A program made the position numbers and the translations under genes. Positions 9,894 through 18,884 of a stretch of DNA of 64,000 bases are shown in pieces (the stretch's first letter is position 1; each line of letters begins with the position of its first letter). The notes below the pieces were generated by a model that saw nothing but the letters and a program-made list of their open reading frames with translations, had not been told where the DNA came from and made no database searches. This stretch comes from Methylobacter sp. S3L5C (GTDB lineage Bacteria; Pseudomonadota; Gammaproteobacteria; Methylococcales; Methylomonadaceae), in NCBI RefSeq assembly GCF_022788635.1, contig NZ_CP076024.1, positions 1,984,001 through 2,048,000 on the forward strand. Reading direction: 5' to 3'.

Positions 9894-10425
9894 ACTTACA
9901 TCCGATATTCAAGTTTTAATTCTTGATTTAGGGAAAATCAGCTAAAAAATCATTAGAGCAATAAATGCTTTTCTGGGTATATCGCTCGCTTCCTATGAGC
10001 ATTGGTACTAAATTGAGCTTGCATATCTGTGGATTACAACGTCAAAGATAAGAAACCTTGAAAATATAACTGGTAGTATATCAGCAATTTTCAGTAATCC
10101 TTATTATGACAATATTAAGAAAATTAAATATAGATTTTGATAACAATAATTTATCTTAGGTGTATACAATACATTAAATACTACCTTATAACATTTATGA
10201 ATTGTAACGAAATGTAACAATTCAATCTAACCTAATTTAAGTAATCAGCACCATACGGTAATGCGCGTCGTACACCAGAAATTAATCGATTTTTTTCAAT
10301 GCCTTGGGGACTAGTCTGGTAACTTATTGGTTGGTATTAATTCTCTGCAATGAGAGTGACTGCAAAATTGATATCGTAAATGGACGGCTATTATTCATAT
10401 TAAGGCCAAATTAGTAAAAATACCG
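9894..10425. other. Intergenic, promoter-bearing region of paralogue 1
   Basis: An AT-rich stretch of 532 bp with no credible gene. Its segment at about 9970-10060 shows diverged similarity (TATATCGCT and the bases around it) to the region upstream of paralogue 2 (about 13905-13980). This suggests the promoter was duplicated with the gene. Confidence 0.5.
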
Positions 10426-13400
10426 CTATTTTAGCGCCTCTTCAAATTGCTTGATTGGTGAAGGCTTACCAAATAAATAACCTTGAAAGTGAAGGCAGCC
10501 TTTATGCAGAAGAAGTAGTTGCTGCTCTTTTGTTTCAACACCTTCGGCAATCACCTCAAGTCCCAAACTGTTCGCCATATTGATAATGGTCAGTACGAGC
10601 GCTCGATCATTGTTGTCAAACGTAATGTCCCGAACAAATGATTGATCAATCTTCAGTTGGAATAAGGGTAAGCGTTTTAGATATTGCAAGGATGAATAGC
10701 CGGTACCAAAGTCATCCAACGAGAAGCGGATACTAATGGCATTCAATGTATTCATGACAGCAATAATTTGTTCAAGATTATCAGCCAGCATACTTTCAGT
10801 CAGTTCCAGTTTTAATTTAGACGGATCAATGTCATGACGTTGCACTGCACTTTGCACTTGCGTTACAAAATCTGTTTGGTGGAATTGCTTGGCGCTGACG
10901 TTAATAGATAGCGTCAGCTTGCAAGTACTCTCATCTTGTTCCCATGCTTTAAGTTGCGCGCAAGCCGTTTCCAGTACCCATTGCCCAATAGGTAAAATTA
11001 ATCCTGTTTGTTCTGCCAACGCAATAAAATCATGGGGCGACACCAAACCATGCTTAGGGTGCAGCCAGCGAATCAGAGCTTCTGCGCCTATTGGTTGTGC
11101 CAAAGCATCTACCTGAACCTGGTAATACAGTTGAAATTGCTGTTGCTCAAGCGCATTACGTAAATCCATGGTTAAAGAAGCATTGGCATTAATCATTTTT
11201 TGCATATCAGGATCGAAAAAGCGCAAGTGATTACGGCCACAATCTTTAGCCTGATACATGGCAATATCAGCCTGTCGAAACAGTTCATCTATGCCGACTA
11301 CCTCGCAACCATCAAACAAAGTCACCCCAATACTTGCTGTACCGTAGTATTCGTGTGCGGCAAGCTGATACGTCTGTCTGAGAGCATCCAGCATCTTGTC
11401 GCCAATGACTTTAGCCTGGGCCGCAGCTTCAAGGATTTTTTCACTTAAATTTTCCAGTAGCACGACAAACTCATCACCGCCCAAACGGGCCAACGTGTCG
11501 CTTTTTCGCACACACGCGGTTAAGCGGCTGGCAACTTGCTGAAGCAGTAAGTCGCCGATATTATGACCAAGCGTGTCGTTGATGGTCTTAAAATAATCCA
11601 GATCAATAAACATGACAGCACCTCTGCCGCCGCCGTGTGAGCGACATGCCAGGACATGCTTTACACGATCAGTCAGTAGTCGTCGATTGGCCAGTTGTGT
11701 CAGCGGGTCATAGTAGGCCAGATTTTGAATCTCTTCTGCGGCCGCTTTATTCATGGTGATATCAGTCAGGGTGGCAACGTAATTGGTCACTTCATCATAG
11801 CTATCTTTTACTGCGGTGATGGTCATGTATTCCGGATAGACTTCACCACTTTTGCGCCGATTCCAGATTTCCCCCGACCATGTGCCGGTATTATTGATGG
11901 TGTTCCACATCTTGGTATGGAAGGTCGCATCATGGCGGCCGCTTTTAAGAAAGCTTGGGGTTTTACCAATCACTTCTTGCGAGGAATAGCCGGTGATAGT
12001 GGTGAAGGCATTATTGACCCGCAAGAGAATGCCCTTGGCATCGGTGACCATCAAGCCTTCCTGAACCTGAAAGGCAGTAGCGGCGATGCGAAGTTCATCT
12101 TCGGCGCGCTTGCGGATGGTGATGTCGTGTATGGCGGTTTGTAGTAATATTTGCTTATCAAGCATCATGGAACTGAGCAAGACTTCGGTAATAAAGTTTT
12201 TACCGGTATCTGCTCGCTTATGCATCCATTCGAAGCGCAGGCTACCTTTTTTTAGCGCTGTATCAAGGTACTGTCTGGCCAATATTTTTGAATCCGTGCC
12301 ACAGGGCTGCTTAAGTGGCGACAAATCGAGAGGATGATATAAAGCGATGTCTTCCCGTGATTTTAAACCAAACATTTTTATGGCGGCATCATTGCAGTCG
12401 AAAAAACCTTGCTTATTCAACATGAGTACCGCATCTCTGCTGGCATTAAATAGTGTACGAAACTTTGTTTCGGATCGGGTCAACGCTGCGTCAGTTTGCC
12501 TGCGCTCAATGGCGATGCCGGCTAGACTCGCTGATTGCTCGATGATGGTAATATCAAATTCGGTAGGGATATGTGCCTGAGGATGATAAATAGCAAAAGT
12601 ACCCAATACTTGGGCCGATGATGACAGAATAGGCTGGGACCAGCAGGAACCTAATTTTGCCCTGGCTGCAAGCTCTTTCCAGGAAGCCCAATTTGGATGC
12701 GTAGTAATGTCTTCAACAATAACACGTTTGCCGGTAAATGCAGCTTCTCCGCAACAACCAACACCAACGCCAATTTCAAGGCCGTTAATAGCTTCATTGT
12801 AGAAATCAGGCAGGTTGGGGGCAGAGCCATTGATCAGATGCTTGCCGTCGCTATCGAGTAACAAAATGCTGCAAAGCAGTGTCGGGTAGAGTTGTTCTAC
12901 ACCTAAGACAATATCTTCAAGAATGCTAAGTAGCGGCTTGTTGATGGCAAGCTGCTTTAAAATGCTCCCGTAAAATTGTGCGTACCGCTCGGCATTGATA
13001 CGGATGGAGACGTCACGAGCAATACCAAACAAACCGGAAATTTTACCGTTATCGTCATAGATCGGATACTTACGATTGTCGATCCAGCCACGATGGTCAT
13101 GACTATTCGGTATTTTTTGTATTTCATAGGCTACAGGGATGCCTGCAAATACCTGTTTGTCCAACTGGTAGTAAATATCGGCATCTTTTTCGGGGAACAG
13201 GTCGTAATCAGTCTTGCCAAGCAGGTCCGACCACTGCTCTATACGGTCGGTAAGAGATGCGAGTGTTTGGCTGGCGCCGGTAAGTACATGATTGCGATCT
13301 TTAAAATAAATGTAATCATCGGTGTTTTCCATCATGGCCTTGAAATGGGTCATCATGGCTTGGTCGCCTGGATTCTGAGTGAGGCTTTTGGCATCTTGCA

Positions 13401-13716
13401 GTAGCAGGTCAAGGATAATCTTATTGTTGGTAGCGTCTAGTTCTTTACGGTAAATACCTTTGACACAGCGGATATGACCATTGGCGTGTCTGAGCCTGAT
13501 GTTAAACATATCAGTGGTTTTATTGCCGTCAGTTGAGAACAGGACATCGGCAATATCCTGGTCGGCCATGTGAATTCGACTTTGCAAAGATACTTTGCCG
13601 TTGAGAAAATCAGCAACCGTGAAGCCAAGCAGGGCATCAATATTATCACCGACAGATAAAACAGTCGGTGGATTGGTCATTGAAATGCGAATGTTAACGT
13701 CTATTGGCGTTGGCAT
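10426..13716 (-). CDS. PAS/GAF-sensing GGDEF-EAL protein (paralogue 2)
   Basis: The 1096-residue product is a close relative of the downstream 1094-residue protein over its whole length and has the same domain order: PAS-like, PAS, GAF, PAS, PAS, GGDEF, EAL. The motifs ARLGGDEFVVLL and GAEALIRW are intact, as are DDFGTGYSS and KIDQSFV. The GAF domain carries a Cys-Cys pair (GVGCCGEAAF) that paralogue 1 lacks, so the two may sense different ligands. No membrane segments are visible, so it should be cytoplasmic. DNA identity with paralogue 1 is patchy and includes a 53-bp perfect tract at 12842-12894, suggesting gene conversion. Confidence 0.9.
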   Translation of the reverse strand: MPTPIDVNIRISMTNPPTVLSVGDNIDALLGFTVADFLNGKVSLQSRIHMADQDIADVLFSTDGNKTTDMFNIRLRHANGHIRCVKGIYRKELDATNNKIILDLLLQDAKSLTQNPGDQAMMTHFKAMMENTDDYIYFKDRNHVLTGASQTLASLTDRIEQWSDLLGKTDYDLFPEKDADIYYQLDKQVFAGIPVAYEIQKIPNSHDHRGWIDNRKYPIYDDNGKISGLFGIARDVSIRINAERYAQFYGSILKQLAINKPLLSILEDIVLGVEQLYPTLLCSILLLDSDGKHLINGSAPNLPDFYNEAINGLEIGVGVGCCGEAAFTGKRVIVEDITTHPNWASWKELAARAKLGSCWSQPILSSSAQVLGTFAIYHPQAHIPTEFDITIIEQSASLAGIAIERRQTDAALTRSETKFRTLFNASRDAVLMLNKQGFFDCNDAAIKMFGLKSREDIALYHPLDLSPLKQPCGTDSKILARQYLDTALKKGSLRFEWMHKRADTGKNFITEVLLSSMMLDKQILLQTAIHDITIRKRAEDELRIAATAFQVQEGLMVTDAKGILLRVNNAFTTITGYSSQEVIGKTPSFLKSGRHDATFHTKMWNTINNTGTWSGEIWNRRKSGEVYPEYMTITAVKDSYDEVTNYVATLTDITMNKAAAEEIQNLAYYDPLTQLANRRLLTDRVKHVLACRSHGGGRGAVMFIDLDYFKTINDTLGHNIGDLLLQQVASRLTACVRKSDTLARLGGDEFVVLLENLSEKILEAAAQAKVIGDKMLDALRQTYQLAAHEYYGTASIGVTLFDGCEVVGIDELFRQADIAMYQAKDCGRNHLRFFDPDMQKMINANASLTMDLRNALEQQQFQLYYQVQVDALAQPIGAEALIRWLHPKHGLVSPHDFIALAEQTGLILPIGQWVLETACAQLKAWEQDESTCKLTLSINVSAKQFHQTDFVTQVQSAVQRHDIDPSKLKLELTESMLADNLEQIIAVMNTLNAISIRFSLDDFGTGYSSLQYLKRLPLFQLKIDQSFVRDITFDNNDRALVLTIINMANSLGLEVIAEGVETKEQQLLLLHKGCLHFQGYLFGKPSPIKQFEEALK

Positions 13717-14207
13717 GTTTATACTGGCTTTTCACTTTAAAAGGGTTGATTTCGGAATCACCAGCAAGGCCGATAATTAGGGCAATAAAAAGACTTGCTA
13801 TTCAATTTGCGGGGAGGGATAAGGAGCAGACCCGATCAGCTTGTTCAGTATTAAATAGAAAGTAATTTCGATTTAGACTGTTTTAATCTGACATTAAATA
13901 AGTGATTTTTCTGTATATCGCTTACGATCTATTCGTACTAATTATGCGTATATATGCGATTTACAAAGTTAAATATAAGGCCGTATCTACTATAGCATTA
14001 ATTCGGATTAATCCTAATTAATTCACCTCTTAAGGCAATCCGCAGTAAATAAGCTATTCCTGTATGCTTCGAAATTATGCGTTGTTGGGACATGCCATGC
14101 TTGCGATATAACAAGCAATCGATACCGTATGGTCTACTACTATAGAAATAAGTTAAGACCGTGACGCTCCAAAGTCAGGCAACGCTTGGGAGCGGATTTA
14201 TTGTGAG
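13717..14207. other. Intergenic, promoter-bearing region of paralogue 2
   Basis: An AT-rich 491-bp stretch without a credible gene. The part at about 13905-13980 resembles the upstream region of paralogue 1. No terminator was recognised for paralogue 3. Confidence 0.4.
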
Positions 14208-17207
14208 TTACTTAAGCCAGTGACTATTATTGGCATGAAGACCAGACAAGCTTTTCTGTTTTAGTGCTTCTTCAAATTGCTTGATTGGTAAAGGCTTGCC
14301 GAATAAATAACCTTGAAAGTGGCGGCAGCCTTTTTTTAGTAGAAGAGCTTGCTGCTCTTTTGTTTCGACCCCTTCGGCAATAACCTCAAATCCCAGGTTT
14401 TCAGCCATAGTGATAATGGTCAATACGAGTGCTCTATCGTTGCTGTCAACGGTAATATCCCGTACAAACGACTGATCTATTTTTAGTTGATACAAAGGCA
14501 AACGTTTTAGATATTGCAGGGATGAATAGCCGGTGCCAAAGTCATCCAGTGAGAAGCGGATGCCAAGGGCATTTAAGGTACTCATGGCAGTAATACTTTT
14601 ATCGATATTATTAGCCAACATACTCTCTGTTAGTTCCAGCTTTAATTTAGCCGGATTAATTCCATAACGTTGCCCTGTATCTGTTACTTGGGTTACAAAG
14701 TTCGTTTGGCGAAATTGCTTGGCGCTGACGTTAACGGATAGCGTCAAATTGCAAGTGCTCTCATTTTGTTCCCATGCTTTAAGTTGGGCGCATGCGGTTT
14801 CTAATACCCATTGCCCAATAGATAAAATCAGCCCTGTTTGTTCTGCCAAAGGAATAAATTTATCGGGTAACACCAAGCCATGTTCAGGGTGTTGCCAGCG
14901 AATTAAAGCCTCTGCACCAATTGGGCATTTCAAAGCATCTACCTGAATTTGGTAATAAAGTTGAAATTGTTGTTGATCAAGTGCCTTGCGTAAATCCTTT
15001 TTTAAGGCAGCTAGGTAATGAATTTTTTCCTGCATCTCAGGATCGAAAAAGCGTAGGTGGTTGCGGCCGGACTCTTTGGCATGATACATGGCGATATCGG
15101 CTTGCCGAAAAAGATCCTCGACACCTGGCATGGGGTCTTCAAACAAGGTGACCCCGATACTTCCCGAGCAGTGGTATTGTTGCAAGTTAAGTTGATAAGG
15201 TTGGTTAAGTGAGGCCAGTATCTTGTCGCCAATCGCTTTGGTTTGCGCCGCAGCGTCTATAACTTTATTGCTCAAGCCTTCCAGTAGCACGACAAACTCA
15301 TCACCACCCAAACGTGCCACGGTATCGCTTTCACGCACACAGGACATCAGCCGCTTTGCAACTTGCTGAAGTAGCAGGTCACCATACTTGTGACCCAGCG
15401 TGTCATTGATGTTTTTGAAATAATCCAGATCAAGAAACATCAGGGCACCTTTGCCTTCGTTACGGGTACGACTGACTAATGCATGCTGAATACGATCGAC
15501 AAGCAGTCGTCGATTGGCCAATCCGGTCAGTGGGTCATAAAAAGCCAGGCGTTGAATCTCTAAAGCGGCTGCTTTATCCGTGGTGATATCAGTCAGGGTG
15601 GCAACATAATTGGTCACTTTACCATTGGCGTCTTTTACTGCGGTGATGGTCAGGTATTCCTGATAGACTTCACCATCCTTGCGCCGATTCCAGATTTCAC
15701 TAGACCATGCCCCGGTATTATTAATGGTACTCCACATCTGGGTATGGAAGTTCGCATCATGGCGGCCAGAGTTAAGAAAGCGAGGATTTTTACCAATAAC
15801 TTCTTGCGCAGAATAGCCGGTAATAGTGGTAAAGGCATTATTGACCCGCAAGAGAATACCTTTGGCATCGGTGACCATCATGCCTTCCTGAACCTGAAAG
15901 GCGGTAGCAGCGATGCGAAGGTTGTTGTCGGCCAATTTACGTTCGGTGATATCTTCCACCATGACCACCAGATAATTCACGCTACCTTCTGTGGTTCGCA
16001 CGCACTTTACATTAAGGTTAACGAATGCCACAGTGTCATCCTTGCGAATAAAACGCATGTCTAGCGTATAAGCTTCGGATGCCCCGGACAATATACGCTT
16101 GATCTCGGCGGTAGCCTTGGCTTTATCTTTCGGATGGCATATTTCTGCACAGCTCATTTCGGCGATTTCGGCATGTGAATAGCCAAGAATATCGCATAAT
16201 TTACTGTTAAATTTCAGCCAGCGCAGGGTAGTCGGTGAAACGATGCCCATACCAATAAAAGGCATGTTGTAAAAGTTACTGATCAAATCAGCCTTATGCA
16301 CTGCCTCTTCCATTTTCTTGATTTCGGTGATGTCCTGAACAATGCCGATTTTTCGTTGTGGATTTCCAGTGTCATCATTTCTAAGTTCGCCAATCGCCAT
16401 AATCCACCGTACTTCACCATCAACCCGGCGGATACGACACTGGAAATGCCATGGGGTCTTTGTCGCAAAGGCATCATTGAAAATCCGGTTAACTTCAGCG
16501 CGATCTTCCGGCAATACATGCGTCAACAACAGCTTATAAGTCCAGTTTGGTAACAGTTCCTGGTAACCGAAAATACGGTCATGTTCAAGCGAGCGATAGG
16601 CGGTGTGGTCCGTCAGGTTGAGATCCCATATCCCGGTATGAGTCATGGTTAACGCAAAACAGGTCAATTCTTCGCTTCGGCTCTGTGCCAGTTTTGTTTG
16701 CTTTTGTGCGCTATTATCAGTAACCATCAACAAGTAACCAATAATGTCGTGCTGGTCGTCACGCAGCGAAATAACTGACACTATGGCGGATAAGCGACTG
16801 CCGTCTTTACGGATATAGGTTAACTCGTAAATATCCTCAATGCCATGTGAGGCTTTAAATATCAACGCGTCAAAACCTGCTGTAATTGGTGTGGCGTATT
16901 CCTGGCTTAATGCTGCTGCCCGCATAACAAGTTCTTGTGGGTCAGAAATATCGGCTGGGGTAATTTTATTGATCACCTCCGCAGCTGTATAGCCGAGCAT
17001 AGACTCCGCGCCAATGTTAAATATCTGAATAATGCCTTGCGCATCAGTGGCAATGCTTGAGAAATTAACGCTGTTGAAAATTGCACGCTGCAAAGCTGCA
17101 GATTTTAGCGGTGCTTCTTCCCGACTGGTTTCGGTTAAATCTTGTGGTGTACTCGGGATAGATATCAGCGTGGTTGGTTCTTTTTGCATGTAAAATTTCG
17201 GGTTCAA
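14208..17207 (-). CDS. Multi-PAS GGDEF-EAL protein (paralogue 3, different sensor half)
   Basis: The product has 999 residues. From the fourth PAS domain onward (about residue 430) it is a close relative of the two downstream proteins, but its N-terminal half is different. That half has three PAS domains (about 40-165, 185-305 and 310-425) with PAC-like ends and no GAF domain. GGDEF is at about 560-725 (ARLGGDEFVVLL intact) and EAL at about 735-985 (GAEALIRW intact). The arrangement looks like sensor-domain replacement after duplication. It is cytoplasmic by sequence. The ATG at 17207 is the first start in frame. Net activity (synthesis or hydrolysis of c-di-GMP) cannot be told from motifs alone. 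Confidence 0.9.
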   Translation of the reverse strand: MNPKFYMQKEPTTLISIPSTPQDLTETSREEAPLKSAALQRAIFNSVNFSSIATDAQGIIQIFNIGAESMLGYTAAEVINKITPADISDPQELVMRAAALSQEYATPITAGFDALIFKASHGIEDIYELTYIRKDGSRLSAIVSVISLRDDQHDIIGYLLMVTDNSAQKQTKLAQSRSEELTCFALTMTHTGIWDLNLTDHTAYRSLEHDRIFGYQELLPNWTYKLLLTHVLPEDRAEVNRIFNDAFATKTPWHFQCRIRRVDGEVRWIMAIGELRNDDTGNPQRKIGIVQDITEIKKMEEAVHKADLISNFYNMPFIGMGIVSPTTLRWLKFNSKLCDILGYSHAEIAEMSCAEICHPKDKAKATAEIKRILSGASEAYTLDMRFIRKDDTVAFVNLNVKCVRTTEGSVNYLVVMVEDITERKLADNNLRIAATAFQVQEGMMVTDAKGILLRVNNAFTTITGYSAQEVIGKNPRFLNSGRHDANFHTQMWSTINNTGAWSSEIWNRRKDGEVYQEYLTITAVKDANGKVTNYVATLTDITTDKAAALEIQRLAFYDPLTGLANRRLLVDRIQHALVSRTRNEGKGALMFLDLDYFKNINDTLGHKYGDLLLQQVAKRLMSCVRESDTVARLGGDEFVVLLEGLSNKVIDAAAQTKAIGDKILASLNQPYQLNLQQYHCSGSIGVTLFEDPMPGVEDLFRQADIAMYHAKESGRNHLRFFDPEMQEKIHYLAALKKDLRKALDQQQFQLYYQIQVDALKCPIGAEALIRWQHPEHGLVLPDKFIPLAEQTGLILSIGQWVLETACAQLKAWEQNESTCNLTLSVNVSAKQFRQTNFVTQVTDTGQRYGINPAKLKLELTESMLANNIDKSITAMSTLNALGIRFSLDDFGTGYSSLQYLKRLPLYQLKIDQSFVRDITVDSNDRALVLTIITMAENLGFEVIAEGVETKEQQALLLKKGCRHFQGYLFGKPLPIKQFEEALKQKSLSGLHANNSHWLK

Positions 17208-17691
17208 AGGGGGCTATTTAGTTTTTTGGGATACAGCCTAATACAGTAAGTAAATTCATGTTTGGCAGGATATTTATGTGTATTGTTAATATAAACTGTA
17301 TATTTATTGTAAATATTGTACTTGAAAGTGACGAGAAATTCCACACAATGACTGCTACAAAGAGTTGCAGGATAAGCAATCGCTTACGATTGTTTTGGGG
17401 GGCGGTAATATACGATGTACTTTTCTCTTAAAACAAGAATATCGATGCCCGTTGGGGATTACGATCTTGATCGAAGCGTTTGCAGACTTCAATCATTTTT
17501 AAAGCGTGGGTAACAGGATTCCAAACATCGTTACGCTTTAGAAAATCATACCAATACCAATACCAATACCAATACCAATACCACTTACATTTTGTCTATG
17601 TTTTGCCCGGATAATTTTCCTGGTGTTAAAATATGTCAAAATTTAAGTTTTATGTTACCGTTTTTCATCCCTCAACCATGAGCTAAACACG
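17208..17691. other. Divergent intergenic region with a hexanucleotide microsatellite
   Basis: No gene was seen in 484 bp. It separates divergently transcribed paralogue 3 and the J-domain gene, so promoters for both should lie here. It contains the (ATACCA)6 tract. Confidence 0.5.
17548..17583. repeat. (ATACCA)6 microsatellite
   Basis: Six perfect copies of the 6-bp unit ATACCA lie about 110 bp before the J-domain gene. The tract could change length by slippage and alter promoter geometry. Confidence 0.95.
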
Positions 17692-18849
17692 ATGAACCAA
17701 TCCAAAAAAAAGCTAGTTCTTATAACACCAAAAGCCGATGGAAAAAAAATCTTGTCAGCGGCTCAAAAGCAATTTAATAGTCTGACTAAAAAAATTGATA
17801 ACAAAAAAAAATTGTTGATGGAATGGCAAGAAACCATTCCGCTGTATCGTCAAAAGGTTGATGAGGAATATGAACCCTTGGAAGAGGCTTTAAGTAACCA
17901 TAAATCAGAGTGGGTTCAGTTATTGGATCAGTCTTACAATCTGCCGCTGTTTAAAAAAACCGATAAGTTGAAAATGAAACATCTTATTTGTGAGCTGGCA
18001 GAGAATTTAATCACCGAGTTTAATAAGGATGATTTAAAGACACTGTTTAATAAGTACAGTGATGAGGATTACGATACTGTTAATCAACAGAGTGAATCTG
18101 CTGTTGGTGATTTGATGAAAAGTCTTGCGGAAGATATGTTTAATGTCGATTTGGACGATGATGTTGATATAAGTTCGCCAGAGAAATTTCATGCTCACTT
18201 GCAGGAAAAACTGCGTGAACAAGCCGATGAACAAGCGGCAGAAGCGGTTAAGCCCCGTAAAAAAACCAAAAAGCAACTAGAAAAGGAAGCCCGCCAGCTA
18301 GAGGAAGATGAGTTGGCCAGCAAATCGGTTCGAGAGGTTTATCGCAAATTGGTCGCTGCACTGCACCCTGACCGCGAACCTGATGAAGAAGAGCGTAAAC
18401 GCAAAACCGAGTTGATGCAACGCGTCAATACCGCTTATGGAAAAAAAGATTTGTTGCTGCTGCTGGCATTGCAGTTGGAGATTGAACAAATCGATCCTGA
18501 GCATTTGAGTCATATTGCTGACAGTCGCCTAAAGTATTTTAACAAGATCCTGAAAGAGCAGTTATCTGAATTGGATCAGGAAACCGAACAAATTGAAGGG
18601 ATGTTTAAAGTCGATTTAAACTTGCCATTTTATGTCTTGTTAACACCAAAACAGTTGCTGTTAAGACTGGCCAAAGATATTCAGGAACTACAGGGAGATA
18701 TCGTTGCCATTCAAAATGAACTGGAAATATTTCATAACCCTCCGGCTCTTAAAGCCTGGCTAAAAACCTATAAAATACCCAAGAATTCTGATCACGATGA
18801 TTTTGATAATTTGCTGTTTGGCGGCATGATGCCGTTTGGATTTAAATAA
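17692..18849 (+). CDS. J-domain protein with central HPD motif and coiled coils
   Basis: The 385-residue, highly charged, cytoplasmic protein has a J-domain-like segment in the middle (about residues 210-270), with YRKLVAALHPDRE giving the His225-Pro-Asp motif needed to stimulate Hsp70 ATPase. The regions before (about 15-205) and after (about 270-385) are mostly helical and coiled-coil-like. There is no zinc finger and no Gly/Phe region, so it would be a class III (type C) J protein whose flanks presumably select clients. The stop is 35 bp before rmuC on the same strand, suggesting one operon. Its client is not known. Confidence 0.75.
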   Translation: MNQSKKKLVLITPKADGKKILSAAQKQFNSLTKKIDNKKKLLMEWQETIPLYRQKVDEEYEPLEEALSNHKSEWVQLLDQSYNLPLFKKTDKLKMKHLICELAENLITEFNKDDLKTLFNKYSDEDYDTVNQQSESAVGDLMKSLAEDMFNVDLDDDVDISSPEKFHAHLQEKLREQADEQAAEAVKPRKKTKKQLEKEARQLEEDELASKSVREVYRKLVAALHPDREPDEEERKRKTELMQRVNTAYGKKDLLLLLALQLEIEQIDPEHLSHIADSRLKYFNKILKEQLSELDQETEQIEGMFKVDLNLPFYVLLTPKQLLLRLAKDIQELQGDIVAIQNELEIFHNPPALKAWLKTYKIPKNSDHDDFDNLLFGGMMPFGFK

Positions 18850-18884
18850 GACGGTTAATCATTGCTTAAATTACTGGATAAATC

